Below are positions 9,204-18,131 of a DNA stretch of 64,000 nt, piece by piece. The translations under genes were made by a program, and so were the position numbers. Each line of letters starts with the position of its first letter. The stretch's first letter is position 1. This stretch comes from Cypionkella sp. (GTDB lineage: Bacteria; Pseudomonadota; Alphaproteobacteria; Rhodobacterales; Rhodobacteraceae), in assembly GCF_028290025.1 (NCBI RefSeq), contig NZ_JAQGKQ010000108.1, forward strand, positions 1 through 64,000, written 5' to 3'. The notes beneath the pieces were generated by a model. The model had not been told where the DNA came from, made no database searches, and worked only from the letters and a program-made list of their open reading frames with translations.

Positions 9204-9872
9204 TCAAACCTGTCGCCTGATACGCCACACCAGCCCTGCTGTCATCACCGCCCATACGAAAGCCAGTGAAAACCACGTGATGGCATAACCCCAATGGTCA
9301 TTGGGAATAGACGAAGTATCCACCGGCATCGCCTCTATCCCGTCACCAGTTGGTGCGCGGGCGACAATAAATGTCGGCTCTGTATGTAAAACCGCAGACA
9401 TAGCCACCGCATCCCGCGCAAACCACATTCCGGTCTTAGCATCGGGTGGCGGAGTATACTGATTGCTGTCACGCGGCCACATCAGGTTGCCCTGCACCGT
9501 CAATTCACGCACATGCAGCTTTTTGTGCTTTTCCTCATCCGGCAGAAACCCGCGATCCACCAGCAAACGCCGCCCGTTCGCCATTTGCAGAACCGACACC
9601 ACCTGTACCCCGGCCCCCACCATCGGCTGACCTGACAGCACATACAATGTCTCTCCGGTAAACCGACCCGCCGCGATCACCGGGCGGTAACGATCGCGCT
9701 CAGGGTCCAAAACCGCAGGCACCACCACCGCGGGCACCGAAATCCCCGCCGTCATCTCATCCAGCTGCGCACGCTTTTCATACATCCGCTGCACTTGCCA
9801 GATGCCGAGACTGCACAAAAACCCCACGCCAGCCAAACCCAGCAGCCGCGCCGATATCAGACGGAATTTCAT
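9204..9872 (-). CDS. SURF1 family cytochrome oxidase assembly protein
   Basis: This 222-aa membrane protein has a transmembrane helix at each end (LLGLAGVGFLCSLGIWQVQR and WGYAITWFSLAFVWAVMTAG) and a periplasmic domain between, the SURF1 layout. Key stretches are LGIWQVQR and NDHWGYAITWFSLA. SURF1 helps heme a reach subunit I of aa3-type oxidase. I chose the ATG at 9872 (MKFRLIS) because the 11 codons before it look non-coding. The gene lies directly downstream of ctaE and 9 nt before thrC. Confidence 0.92.
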   Translation of the reverse strand: MKFRLISARLLGLAGVGFLCSLGIWQVQRMYEKRAQLDEMTAGISVPAVVVPAVLDPERDRYRPVIAAGRFTGETLYVLSGQPMVGAGVQVVSVLQMANGRRLLVDRGFLPDEEKHKKLHVRELTVQGNLMWPRDSNQYTPPPDAKTGMWFARDAVAMSAVLHTEPTFIVARAPTGDGIEAMPVDTSSIPNDHWGYAITWFSLAFVWAVMTAGLVWRIRRQV

Positions 9873-9937
9873 GGCTAAACCTTGAAAGCAAAGCGCGGGC
9901 CACATCGGGCCCGCGCGCTGATCTTATGGCTGAAAAG

Positions 9938-10783
9938 TTACGCGCTGCCCCAGATATAGACAGCGGCGAACAGGAACAGCCAGACCACATCCACGAAGTG
10001 CCAATACCACGCTGCCGCTTCAAACCCGACATGCTGCTCGGGCGTGAAATGGCCTTTGTAAGTACGGATCAGGCAGACGGTCAAAAAGATCGTGCCGATG
10101 ATCACGTGAAAGCCGTGAAACCCGGTCGCCATGAAGAACGACGCGCCATAGATGTTGCCCGCAAAACCAAACGCCGCGTGGCTGTATTCATAGGCTTGGA
10201 AGAAGGTGAACAGCAGGCCCAGCACAACCGCCAGAATAAGCCCCTGTTTCATCGCTTCACGGTTGTTGTTCTCATGCACCAAAGCGTGGTGCGCCCAAGT
10301 CGCGGCACAGCCCGAGCACAACAAAATCAGCGTGTTGATCAGCGGCAGATGCCACGGGTCAAACAAAACGATACCCTCGGGCGGCCAAACACCATCTTGA
10401 ATTGGCGACAGCGGCCCCATCGGATAAAGCGCATGTTTGAAGAACGTCCAGAACCACGCCGAGAAGAACATCACTTCCGACATGATGAACAGGATGAAGC
10501 CGTAGCGCAGGCCGATCCGCACCACCGGCGTATGATCGCCGGTCTGGCCCTCATGGGTTACTTCTGACCACCATGCGAACATCACGTAAAGCACGGCGAC
10601 AAGACCCCCTAGAAAGAACCAAGGCGTGTTGTGTCCGATGCCCAGAAACTTGTTTTCCGGGGAGATGTTAGGCGACACCATCAACACGGAGCCGGCGAGC
10701 ATGACACCTGCGGCAAGCGCACCGGCTAACGGCCAAATCGACGGCGGCAGAATGTGGTAATCGTGGTTCTTGGCGTGGGCCAT
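9938..10783 (-). CDS. ctaE: Cytochrome c oxidase subunit III
   Basis: This 281-aa protein has seven hydrophobic segments. It matches subunit III of aa3-type oxidase: [13 protein letters not shown] at the N-terminus, [44 protein letters not shown] and the end [14 protein letters not shown]. It supports proton uptake and stability of the respiratory complex in the inner membrane. The start at 10783 (MAHAKNHDY) is preferred over the longer frame because homology begins there and AGGGAACC precedes it. It is the last cta structural gene of the cluster; subunit I (ctaD) is not in the window. Confidence 0.95.
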   Translation of the reverse strand: MAHAKNHDYHILPPSIWPLAGALAAGVMLAGSVLMVSPNISPENKFLGIGHNTPWFFLGGLVAVLYVMFAWWSEVTHEGQTGDHTPVVRIGLRYGFILFIMSEVMFFSAWFWTFFKHALYPMGPLSPIQDGVWPPEGIVLFDPWHLPLINTLILLCSGCAATWAHHALVHENNNREAMKQGLILAVVLGLLFTFFQAYEYSHAAFGFAGNIYGASFFMATGFHGFHVIIGTIFLTVCLIRTYKGHFTPEQHVGFEAAAWYWHFVDVVWLFLFAAVYIWGSA

Positions 10784-10864
10784 GGTCGGGTTCCCTCGGA
10801 TTTTCTTAGTTGAGGCGGCTCGGGTTTTTACGACGTTAACAGCATCGCACAAACCCGAACCACC

Positions 10865-11446
10865 CTATTCTAGCGTTTTGGCGGGTGCATCAGCAAGCGC
10901 TGCCTGCTTTTCTGGAATATCGGCGACATGGAAGGTGTAAGACAGCGTGATCTCTTTGATCAGACTGGCTTCCGGGTCTTTCACAATCGACGGATCGACG
11001 TAAAAGCTGACCGGCATCTGCACGCGCTCACCGGGTTGCAACACCTGCTCGGTGAAGCAAAAACACTCAATCTTGGTGAAATAGCCACCCGATTGATCCG
11101 GCGTCACGTTATAGCTCGCCTGCCCACCCACCGGCTTGTCGGTCGGGTTATACGCCTCAAAGAACGCGAGGCCGGTCTCGCCGATATGCAGCTCCATCGA
11201 CGGCACCACGGGCCTGAACTGCCACGGCATCCCTGCCTCAAGCGAGGCGTCGAAGCGGATCTTTATAACCTGCTCAAGCACTTCATCGGCACCCTGCGAG
11301 GCCACCGAAGTCGTCCCCGCATAGCCCGTCACCCGGCAAAACCAGTTGTAAAACGGCACCGCCGCAAACGACAGTGACAGCATGACCACGGCCACACCCG
11401 CAAGCATCGCGGCGGTTTTCTTTTGCTGTTTGACCGAGTTGCTCAT
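10865..11446 (-). CDS. ctaG: Cytochrome c oxidase assembly protein CtaG (Cox11-like)
   Basis: This 193-aa protein has a single N-terminal transmembrane helix (AAMLAGVAVVMLSLSFAAVPFYNWFC) and a periplasmic immunoglobulin-like domain. The copper-binding CFCF motif of Cox11 is present in KIECFCFTEQVL, and PVSFYVDPSI follows as in the family. It delivers copper to the CuB site of subunit I. Its start overlaps the upstream small gene by four bases, so the two are translationally coupled. Confidence 0.95.
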   Translation of the reverse strand: MSNSVKQQKKTAAMLAGVAVVMLSLSFAAVPFYNWFCRVTGYAGTTSVASQGADEVLEQVIKIRFDASLEAGMPWQFRPVVPSMELHIGETGLAFFEAYNPTDKPVGGQASYNVTPDQSGGYFTKIECFCFTEQVLQPGERVQMPVSFYVDPSIVKDPEASLIKEITLSYTFHVADIPEKQAALADAPAKTLE

Positions 11447-11679
11447 GGATTTACCGCCGGAGCAACAGGTGCAGGAGCAGGTTCTTCCGGTGCAATCGGC
11501 TGCGTTGACCCAAGTATCCCCGGCGCATCATTGGCATGGCCCACATCGCCCTCGGTCACCTTCACCACAGTCAGCGCGAACACCAATGCGACAAAGCTTA
11601 ACAGTGCCAAGCCGACGCCCAGATTGCGGGAAAACCTGCGGGAGTGAATTTCATGCTCGGGTTTCGGAAAAGCCATCAC
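11443..11679 (-). CDS. Small membrane protein of the cta cluster
   Basis: This 78-aa protein has a basic cytoplasmic N-terminus, one transmembrane helix (LGVGLALLSFVALVFALTVV) and a Pro/Ala-rich periplasmic tail ending APAPVAPAVNP. It overlaps ctaB by four bases upstream and ctaG by four bases downstream, so all three are translated together. Similar short genes sit between ctaB and ctaG in other Rhodobacterales and are presumed oxidase assembly factors; the exact role is unknown. Confidence 0.85.
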   Translation of the reverse strand: MMAFPKPEHEIHSRRFSRNLGVGLALLSFVALVFALTVVKVTEGDVGHANDAPGILGSTQPIAPEEPAPAPVAPAVNP

Positions 11680-12608
11680 CAGCCCCCCATGCCATTGCCA
11701 TGCAACACAGCCTCAACCAGCAGCGCGCCGAAATGCAGGAACAGATACAACAGTGAAAACCGGAACACCGATTTCTCAACCTTGTATTTGTCCGCCTCAG
11801 CCATCGCCTCATCGCGCTTCCAAATCCGATACGCGCCGCGCAGAAATTCGGCGTTCAGCAGCACCGAAACCGCCAGATACACCGGCCCTCCGATCGAGGT
11901 AAAACCTAGTGCAATCGCAAACGGGATCAAGGCCAGCGTATAGCCGAGCACATGATTGCGCGTCACCCGCTTGCCATGGGTCACAGTCAACATTGGCACA
12001 CCGGCTTTGGAATAATCCTCGTTCATAAACAACGCCAAGGCCCAGAAATGCGGCGGCGTCCACATGAATATCAGCATGAACATCAACCCGGCTTCGACCG
12101 AGATCGAACCGGTCGCAGCCACCCAGCCGATCATCGGAGGGAAGGCTCCGGCAGCCCCGCCAATCACGATGTTTTGCGGGGTAGAGCGTTTCAGCCACAT
12201 CGAATACACGACGGCATAAAAGAAGATCGTGAACGCCAGCAAAGCGCCCGCAAGGATATTGGTCGCCAGCGCCAGCATGACAACTGAGATACCCGACAAC
12301 GCCAGCCCAATCGCCAAAGCCTCACCCGGCTGCACCAGACCCGCAGGCACCGGACGGCCCTTGGTGCGGCGCATGATTGCGTCAATATCAGCGTCCCACC
12401 ACATGTTCAAAGCACCCGAAGCCCCTGCCCCCAGTGCTATGAACAAGATCGCGGTAAACGCCACCACCGGATGCAGATGCACCGGGGCGACCAGCAGGCC
12501 GACCATCGCAGTAAACACCACAAGCGACATCACCCGCGGCTTCAACAGCTGCACGAAATCGCCAAATCCCGCTTCTTTCGGGGCCTCAAAAGACCGGATA
12601 TCGGTCAT
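11676..12608 (-). CDS. ctaB: Protoheme IX farnesyltransferase (heme O synthase)
   Basis: This 310-aa UbiA-family prenyltransferase with about nine membrane helices transfers farnesyl to heme b, giving heme o for the oxidase. The first Asp-rich motif is ALNMWWDADIDAIMRRTKGR, and the second loop contains FMNEDYSKAGVPML. PPMIGWVAATG between them is typical of CtaB. It lies 72 nt after ctaC and overlaps the small cta gene. Confidence 0.95.
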   Translation of the reverse strand: MTDIRSFEAPKEAGFGDFVQLLKPRVMSLVVFTAMVGLLVAPVHLHPVVAFTAILFIALGAGASGALNMWWDADIDAIMRRTKGRPVPAGLVQPGEALAIGLALSGISVVMLALATNILAGALLAFTIFFYAVVYSMWLKRSTPQNIVIGGAAGAFPPMIGWVAATGSISVEAGLMFMLIFMWTPPHFWALALFMNEDYSKAGVPMLTVTHGKRVTRNHVLGYTLALIPFAIALGFTSIGGPVYLAVSVLLNAEFLRGAYRIWKRDEAMAEADKYKVEKSVFRFSLLYLFLHFGALLVEAVLHGNGMGGW

Positions 12609-12680
12609 AACATGTCCTGGCTTTCTGGTGTGTCAAAGGCCCCCAAACCGGCGGGAGCTCTCTTTGCCGCAGCTTGGGCC

Positions 12681-13616
12681 TCAGTTCGACGCGAGCCGCA
12701 GATTGCCCGTTGAGGTAACTTGCGCAATCCAAGCATCATAGGCCGCTTGGCTGACCACTTTAACGGTGATCGGCATATAGGCATGGTCCTTGCCGCAAAT
12801 GTTTGTGCATTGGCCGAAGTAAACGCCTTCCTGTTCAGCCTTGAACCACAGCTGGCCCAAACGCCCGGGCACCGCCGATTGCATCACACCGAAAGCAGGT
12901 ATCGCCCAAGCGTGGATCACATCAGCGCCAGTGATCTGCATTACGATGGTTTTGCCAACCGGGATCACCACAGCATTGTCAGTCGCCAGCAGGAAATCTT
13001 CTTTCTTATAACCGAAATACGCCAGCTTCTTCACTGCGACATCGCTCAACACCTCAGCGGTAGACATAGGCTGATCATCGCCCCAGCCCGCCGCCGCATC
13101 GTCAATCTTGGTTGCGCCGTCGATACGGAAGGCGTCAAACTTTAGCGTATCGTCGCCGACCTTCACATCGGGGTATTCGTAGGACCAATACCACTGATTC
13201 CCCGTCACCTTGATGGTGAGATCGGCTACCGGAATCTCCTGTTGCTCAAACAAAGCTGGCAACGAGAACGATCCGATGAACACCAAAACCAGAATCGGAA
13301 CGATTGTCCACGCCACTTCCAAAGGTGAGTTATGGGTGAACGTTGCCGGAACCGCGTTGCGCTTTTTGGCATAGCGCACAATGATGTACAAAAGCAGCAC
13401 CGTCACGAACAGCACGATCACACCGATGATGATATGGATCATGTGATCCAGCCATTGCAGATCGCGCGCGATATTGGTCGCCGCTGGCTGATGGTCGGTG
13501 CCATACGGAATAGGCTTCCCCACCGTTTCCAAAGCCTGTGCCAGAGCGTAGCTAGGCTGCAGAAGCAGTCCGAGGCTGGCAGCCGCAACGGCGTTGAAAG
13601 AGGACAAAAGACGCAT
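12681..13616 (-). CDS. ctaC: Cytochrome c oxidase subunit II with variant CuA loop
   Basis: This 311-aa protein has a signal peptide (MRLLSSFNAVAAASLGLLL...YALAQ), two transmembrane helices and a periplasmic cupredoxin domain. It receives electrons from cytochrome c at the binuclear CuA centre. Both cysteines, the histidine and the methionine of CuA are present in GQCTNICGKDHAYMPI, with the other His in DVIHAWAIPAFGV. The usual glutamate between the cysteines (CSELCG) is replaced, giving CTNICG. The ATG at 13616 was chosen because a signal peptide follows; the 44 upstream codons look non-coding. It is the first gene of the cta transcription unit. Confidence 0.94.
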   Translation of the reverse strand: MRLLSSFNAVAAASLGLLLQPSYALAQALETVGKPIPYGTDHQPAATNIARDLQWLDHMIHIIIGVIVLFVTVLLLYIIVRYAKKRNAVPATFTHNSPLEVAWTIVPILVLVFIGSFSLPALFEQQEIPVADLTIKVTGNQWYWSYEYPDVKVGDDTLKFDAFRIDGATKIDDAAAGWGDDQPMSTAEVLSDVAVKKLAYFGYKKEDFLLATDNAVVIPVGKTIVMQITGADVIHAWAIPAFGVMQSAVPGRLGQLWFKAEQEGVYFGQCTNICGKDHAYMPITVKVVSQAAYDAWIAQVTSTGNLRLASN

Positions 13617-13690
13617 GTTTATTTCCCGTATCCAAGGGCAGCTTTCACGCCACCTTTTCGGCCATGCCCGAGCGTGGGCAGAATCCCGAT

Positions 13691-13710
13691 GTTTCTGAAT
13701 TCTCTGAAAC
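13691..13710. promoter_or_regulatory. Inverted repeat upstream of ctaC
   Basis: GTTTCTGA and TCTGAAAC flank a central ATTC, a near-perfect dyad 75-94 nt upstream of the ctaC start in the 329-nt divergent ctaC/tldD interval. It could be an operator for ctaC. Nothing else in this interval is recognisable. Confidence 0.3.
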
Positions 13711-13945
13711 CATATTAGCTGCTTCCCGACAAGAGTAAGCTGCGGCAAAACCGCGCCACTTGACCAAGATCAAAGCAAATATCTGAACTCGTGCCGCTCA
13801 CCCTCACTGGCAAGCCCGCACACAGCACGCAATCGCTGCCTTGCGATAGCCGCGCCCGCCCCCTAAGTTCCGCATAACCGGGCTGCCACCTCAGACGCCG
13901 CACCTGCCCGCACCCAAAGCTTCCCGCCCCGAAAGGCCCTGCCCA

Positions 13946-15370
13946 ATGTCCACCGACACGCCCTTCCGCCCGTTTGAGCAGCATATAGACGAGGCAACCG
14001 CCCTCGCCACCCTGCGCGCGGCCACTGCTGGTGCCGATGATGGCGAGCTATTCTTTGAACGCCGCCGCTCCGAAGCCATTGTGCTCGACGATGGCCGCAT
14101 CAAAACCGCCAGCTATGACGCCTCCGAAGGTTTCGGTTTGCGTGCCGTGCGCGGTGAAGTCGCAGGCTACGCCCATTCGACCGAAATCTCCGAGTCCGCC
14201 CTGAAACGCGCCTCTGAAACCGCCCGCCTTGCTGTCGGCGATGGCGGCGGCACCTTGGCCGATGCCCCCAAACGCACCAACATCAAACTCTACAGCGATG
14301 CCGATCCGATGGCAGACGCAGTTTTCGCAGTCAAAATTGACCTGCTAAAAGAAATCGACGCCTACGCCCGCGCCCTCGACCCGCGCGTGGTGCAAGTCTC
14401 GGCCACCATTGCCGCTGGCCTGCAAGAGATTGAAATCCTGCGACCCGAGGGCCTGCGCTATACAGATGTGCGGCCGATGGCCCGGATGAACGTCTCGGTC
14501 ATCATCGAGTCCAACGGCAAACGTGAGCAAGGCGGCACCGGAGGCGGTGGCCGTTATGGCCTCGCCTCGCTGATGCAGCCGAGCCACTGGCAGCCGTTGC
14601 TGAAAGAAGCCCTGCGCATCGCTCTGGTGAACCTAGACGCCGTCCCCGCGCCCGCTGGCATGATGGACGTAGTGTTAGGGCCCGGCTGGCCCGGCATCCT
14701 GCTGCACGAAGCCATCGGCCACGGGCTCGAAGGCGACTTCAACCGCAAGAAAACCTCTGCCTTTGCGGGATTGATGGGCCAAATGATCGCCTCCCCCGGC
14801 GTCACCGTGCTGGACGACGGCACCATCCCCAACCGTCGCGGCTCCATAAGTGTCGATGATGAAGGCACGCCCTCGCAGAAAAACATCCTGATCGAAGACG
14901 GTCGCTTGGTCGGCTACATGCAAGACCGCCAAAACGCCCGCCTGATGGGTGTCGCCGCCACCGGAAACGGTCGCCGCGAAAGCTATGCGCATATCCCAAT
15001 GCCACGCATGACCAACACTTACATGCTGTCCGGCAAAGACGACCCCGCAGGCATCGTAGCCAGCCTCAAAGATGGCATCTACGCAGTCGGCTTCGGCGGC
15101 GGCCAAGTTGACATTACCAACGGCAAGTTCGTGTTCAGCTGCACCGAAGCCTACCGCGTCCGCAACGGCGTCATCGGCGAAGCCGTAAAGGGAGCCACCC
15201 TGATCGGAGACGGCGCCACCGCCCTCAAACAAATCCGCGCCATCGGCAACGACCTCGCCCTAGACCCCGGCATCGGCAACTGCGGCAAAGCTGGCCAATG
15301 GGTACCCGTCGGCGTAGGCCAACCCACCCTACTCATTGGCGGCCTGACCGTAGGCGGCTCGCAAACGTAA
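13946..15370 (+). CDS. tldD: Metalloprotease TldD
   Basis: This 474-aa protein of the PmbA/TldD family forms a TldD-TldE zinc protease acting on unfolded peptides and modified-peptide precursors. The zinc-binding HEAIGHGLEGD (HExxxH) is at residues about 253-258, and the C-terminal FGGGQVDITNGKFVFSCTEAY carries the expected distal ligand region. It is divergent from the oxidase operon, a neighbour arrangement I associate with Rhodobacterales. No tldE/pmbA is present in the window. Confidence 0.94.
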   Translation: MSTDTPFRPFEQHIDEATALATLRAATAGADDGELFFERRRSEAIVLDDGRIKTASYDASEGFGLRAVRGEVAGYAHSTEISESALKRASETARLAVGDGGGTLADAPKRTNIKLYSDADPMADAVFAVKIDLLKEIDAYARALDPRVVQVSATIAAGLQEIEILRPEGLRYTDVRPMARMNVSVIIESNGKREQGGTGGGGRYGLASLMQPSHWQPLLKEALRIALVNLDAVPAPAGMMDVVLGPGWPGILLHEAIGHGLEGDFNRKKTSAFAGLMGQMIASPGVTVLDDGTIPNRRGSISVDDEGTPSQKNILIEDGRLVGYMQDRQNARLMGVAATGNGRRESYAHIPMPRMTNTYMLSGKDDPAGIVASLKDGIYAVGFGGGQVDITNGKFVFSCTEAYRVRNGVIGEAVKGATLIGDGATALKQIRAIGNDLALDPGIGNCGKAGQWVPVGVGQPTLLIGGLTVGGSQT

Positions 15371-15424
15371 AGCGGCTTCCGCCCAGACGGTCGCGGGTCG
15401 GCACAAACCGCGACCGCCCACTCC

Positions 15425-15461
15425 GGGTCATCCTCTCTGCAAAAATATCCCCGCCGGAGGC
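15425..15461 (+). repeat. Dispersed intergenic repeat R2, copy 1
   Basis: This is the element GGTCATCCTCTCTGC, an AAATAT core and CCCCGCCGGAGG in plus orientation. It lies in the 360-nt interval between tldD and the class V aminotransferase gene. Other copies are at 36565, 43327, 46159, 61396 and 61452. Confidence 0.75.
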
Positions 15462-15529
15462 ATCCGGCAGGGCCACGAAGCCCGCCAAAACAGCACGGCC
15501 GCGCACAGTCCCCCAGACCTGCCCCTAAC

Positions 15530-15562
15530 GCATCCTCTGCGTAAAATTATCCCCCGCGGAGC
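15530..15562 (+). repeat. Dispersed intergenic repeat R2, degenerate copy
   Basis: GCATCCTCTGCGTAAAATTA followed by TCCCCCGCGGAGC is a diverged version of the element 70 nt upstream, in the same orientation. The rest of the 15371-15730 interval shows nothing I can name. Confidence 0.55.
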
Positions 15563-15730
15563 AATCCACGACGCCAAAGTCGTCCGGCGTATAATCGATC
15601 AGACCAGCCCAGCAGACCACCAGACCACGATATTCGGCCTACCCGAAAATCGCCCCGCACGCTGCATTAACTCGGCAAATCCCCGGCAAATATGGCCGTT
15701 TTCCATGCGGTTAATGGCGCAGCCAAACCC

Positions 15731-16852
15731 TCACAAAACCGCATCCACCCCGCGCCGCAACCGCGCCACCGTGCCTGCCACATCCGCCAGCTTATCCAAA
15801 CCAAACAACCCCAGCCGGAAGGTGCGAAACTCCGCCCCCTCTCCCACTTGCAACGGCACCCCTGCAGCAATCTGCATCCCCAACTCCCGGAACTTCGAGC
15901 CGTTCTGCACGCCCGCATCCTCGGTAAAACTCACGACAACTCCCGGAGCCTGAAACCCCTCCGCCGCAACCGAGGCCACACCTTTTTCCGCCAACATCCC
16001 CCGCACAGCCGTTCCCAATTCCCACTGCGCAGCCTTCGCCACCTCAAACCCCATCGCCTTGGTTTCCAGCATCGCATCGCGGAACCCCACGATCGCATCG
16101 GTCGGCATGGTGGCATGGTACGCATGACCACCCGCCTCGTAAGCCACCATAATTGCTCGCCATTTCTTCAAATCGAGCGCAAAACTATTCGACGTGGTTT
16201 CCGCCAACCGAGCCTCCGCCCGCCCGCTCATCACCACAATTCCAGCAGCCGGAGACGCCGACCACCCCTTCTGCGGCGCTGAAATCAGCACATCCACCCC
16301 AGTCGCCGCCATATCCACCCAAACGCACCCCGACGCGATGCAATCAAGCACCAGCAGCGCCCCCACCTCATGCGCCGCCGCAGCCATCGCCGCGATATAA
16401 TCATCCGGCAAGATAATCCCCGAAGATGTCTCGACATGTGGCGCAAACACCGCTTCGGGCCGCACTTCCCTGATCTTCGCGCAAACCTCGTCAATCGGCG
16501 GCGGCGCATACGCCGCCTGCGCGCCATTTCCGCTCGCCCGCGCCATCACCACAGTCGGCTCGGCAAACCCGCCCGCCTCAAAAATCTGGCTCCAGCGATA
16601 CGAAAACCAGCCGTTGCGCACGATCAAAGCCGAGCCCTGCCCAAACTGCCGCGTCACCGACTCCATCGCGTAAGTGCCGCCACCCGGCACCAAGGCTACC
16701 GCAACCCCCTGATAAACCTCACGCAACAGCCCAGAGACATCGCGCATAACGCCCTGAAACTTCGCCGACATATGGTTCAAACTGCGATCGGTGAACACCA
16801 CCGAGAATTCTTCCAACCCATCCGGGTCAACATTGGCATGAGGCAGTTTCAT
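15731..16852 (-). CDS. Class V aminotransferase (alanine/serine-glyoxylate type)
   Basis: This 373-aa fold-type I PLP enzyme belongs to the SGAT/AGAT branch. It shows VALVPGGGTYAMESVTRQF near the N-terminus, the PLP aspartate in LLVLDCIASG, and the Schiff-base lysine in LISAPQKGWSASPAAG (about residue 200). Such enzymes move amino groups from alanine, serine or aspartate to glyoxylate; the donor cannot be fixed from sequence. A good AAGGAG site precedes the ATG. A large inverted repeat lies 40-115 nt upstream, and two Lrp/AsnC regulator genes sit just beyond it on the same strand. Confidence 0.87.
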   Translation of the reverse strand: MKLPHANVDPDGLEEFSVVFTDRSLNHMSAKFQGVMRDVSGLLREVYQGVAVALVPGGGTYAMESVTRQFGQGSALIVRNGWFSYRWSQIFEAGGFAEPTVVMARASGNGAQAAYAPPPIDEVCAKIREVRPEAVFAPHVETSSGIILPDDYIAAMAAAAHEVGALLVLDCIASGCVWVDMAATGVDVLISAPQKGWSASPAAGIVVMSGRAEARLAETTSNSFALDLKKWRAIMVAYEAGGHAYHATMPTDAIVGFRDAMLETKAMGFEVAKAAQWELGTAVRGMLAEKGVASVAAEGFQAPGVVVSFTEDAGVQNGSKFRELGMQIAAGVPLQVGEGAEFRTFRLGLFGLDKLADVAGTVARLRRGVDAVL

Positions 16853-16891
16853 CGCAGCACTCCTTAAATCTTTGCCGCAATCTTAGCCCCA

Positions 16892-16967
16892 AATGCTCGC
16901 CGACGCGGTATAAAAACCGACAGCATTCTTTCGTTTTTCCCAATTTTATGCCGCGTCGGCGAGCATT
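16892..16967. promoter_or_regulatory. 24-bp inverted repeat upstream of the aminotransferase gene
   Basis: The left arm 16892-16915 and right arm 16944-16967 are inverted copies with one mismatch; the outer 17 bp (AATGCTCGCCGACGCGG and its complement) are perfect. The interior is 28 nt and AT-rich. It lies just upstream of the class V aminotransferase ATG and after the Lrp/AsnC genes. It may be a paired operator, a strong hairpin, or a small transposed element; no target duplication is obvious. Confidence 0.6.
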
Positions 16968-17009
16968 AGACAGCTTCCGAAATTCCGCACGAGTAACTAT
17001 GCCAACTAA

Positions 17010-17468
17010 CTACCCCAGCGGCCCCGGCCGCCGCTCCTCAGTCAGCAGCACATTCGCCTCGACCTGCCCCACCCCCGGCAGCGTCATAATGCGCCGCCGC
17101 AGCACCCGCTCAAAATCCGCAATGTCGCGCGCCACCACCCGCAAGCGATAATCGAACAGCCCCAACACATGCTGCACCACCTGCACTTCTGGTATTGCCT
17201 TCACCGCCCTCTCAAAATCCTCCAATGAAACCCGCCCCTTAGTGGCGAGCTTCACCCCTAGAAACACCGTCACCCCAAAGCCCAGCGCAGAACGATCCAC
17301 GTCCAACCGTCGCCCTGCAATCACCCCCGCGTCCTCCAACCGCTTGATCCGCCGCCACGCAGCAGGCTGGCTCAACCCAAACCGCCGCCCCAATTCCCCC
17401 GCCGACAGCCCCGCATCCAGCACCAAAGCCCGCAGCAATCCGCGATCCACGTCATCCAGATCAATCAC
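17010..17468 (-). CDS. Lrp/AsnC family transcriptional regulator
   Basis: This 152-aa protein has an N-terminal winged helix-turn-helix (DLDDVDRGLLRALVLDAGLS, GRRFGLSQPAAWRRIKRLED) and a C-terminal RAM ligand-sensing domain (VQVVQHVLGLFDYRLRVVARD). These regulators sense amino acids and form octamers on DNA. Its start overlaps the stop of a second Lrp gene by four bases, so the pair is co-translated and may work as a hetero-oligomer. A nearby target could be the class V aminotransferase gene downstream. Confidence 0.92.
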   Translation of the reverse strand: MIDLDDVDRGLLRALVLDAGLSAGELGRRFGLSQPAAWRRIKRLEDAGVIAGRRLDVDRSALGFGVTVFLGVKLATKGRVSLEDFERAVKAIPEVQVVQHVLGLFDYRLRVVARDIADFERVLRRRIMTLPGVGQVEANVLLTEERRPGPLG

Positions 17469-17920
17469 AGCGGCAACCCTTCGCTTTCCTTGATCGTCGC
17501 AATCAGCATCAACGCCTCAATGTCCGAGATATGCGGCAGCACCAGAATCTTTCGCCGATACACCTCTTGATAATGCGCCATATCCCGCGCGATCACGTTC
17601 AGCCGCACATCGACCCGGCCCAGAAACGTCTCAATCGCGATCACCTCCGGCACCTCACGCGCGGCATCCAGAAACTCATCAAACGCGCGCGGATTTGTTT
17701 TATCCAGTGTGAATCGCAAACTGACCTCGACCGCATAGCCCAGCGCCCGCCAGTCAATCAGCACTTGCTCGGCGCGGATCACCCCACTCGCCCGCAAGCG
17801 CTCAATCCGGCGCCAACAGGTCGCTGTGGTCACGCCCGCAAGGTCCGCCAACGCCGCCGTCGCAAGGCTTGGATCTGCCAACAGGTGACGCAGCAAGCGC
17901 CGATCCGTATCATCAAGCAT
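17465..17920 (-). CDS. Lrp/AsnC family transcriptional regulator
   Basis: This 151-aa paralogue of the next gene has the DNA-binding part MLDDTDRRLLRHLLADPSLA...ADLAGVTTATCWRRIERL and a RAM domain with EVPEVIAIETFLGRVDVRLNVIARD. It is first in the two-gene operon. The 211-nt interval upstream (17921-18131) separates it from the divergent Hint-protein gene and probably holds both promoters. Ligand and targets are unknown. Confidence 0.92.
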   Translation of the reverse strand: MLDDTDRRLLRHLLADPSLATAALADLAGVTTATCWRRIERLRASGVIRAEQVLIDWRALGYAVEVSLRFTLDKTNPRAFDEFLDAAREVPEVIAIETFLGRVDVRLNVIARDMAHYQEVYRRKILVLPHISDIEALMLIATIKESEGLPL

Positions 17921-18131
17921 GATTTTTTCACTATGTCCGCATTATGCGCATGATCTGTCGCAAAGTCTCGGTTGAGTGTCAAAGCGGAAATACAACCTCT
18001 GTGCGAAAATATGACAAATGCGTGATTTTTGCCAAGAACGCTGCAAAATTGCAGATAACGCTGTCACCCCGGACCGTAAGCTTCTAGAGCAGCGCAGCGG
18101 CGTTAAGCCCGGTTTTACGAGTTTGAAGAAC

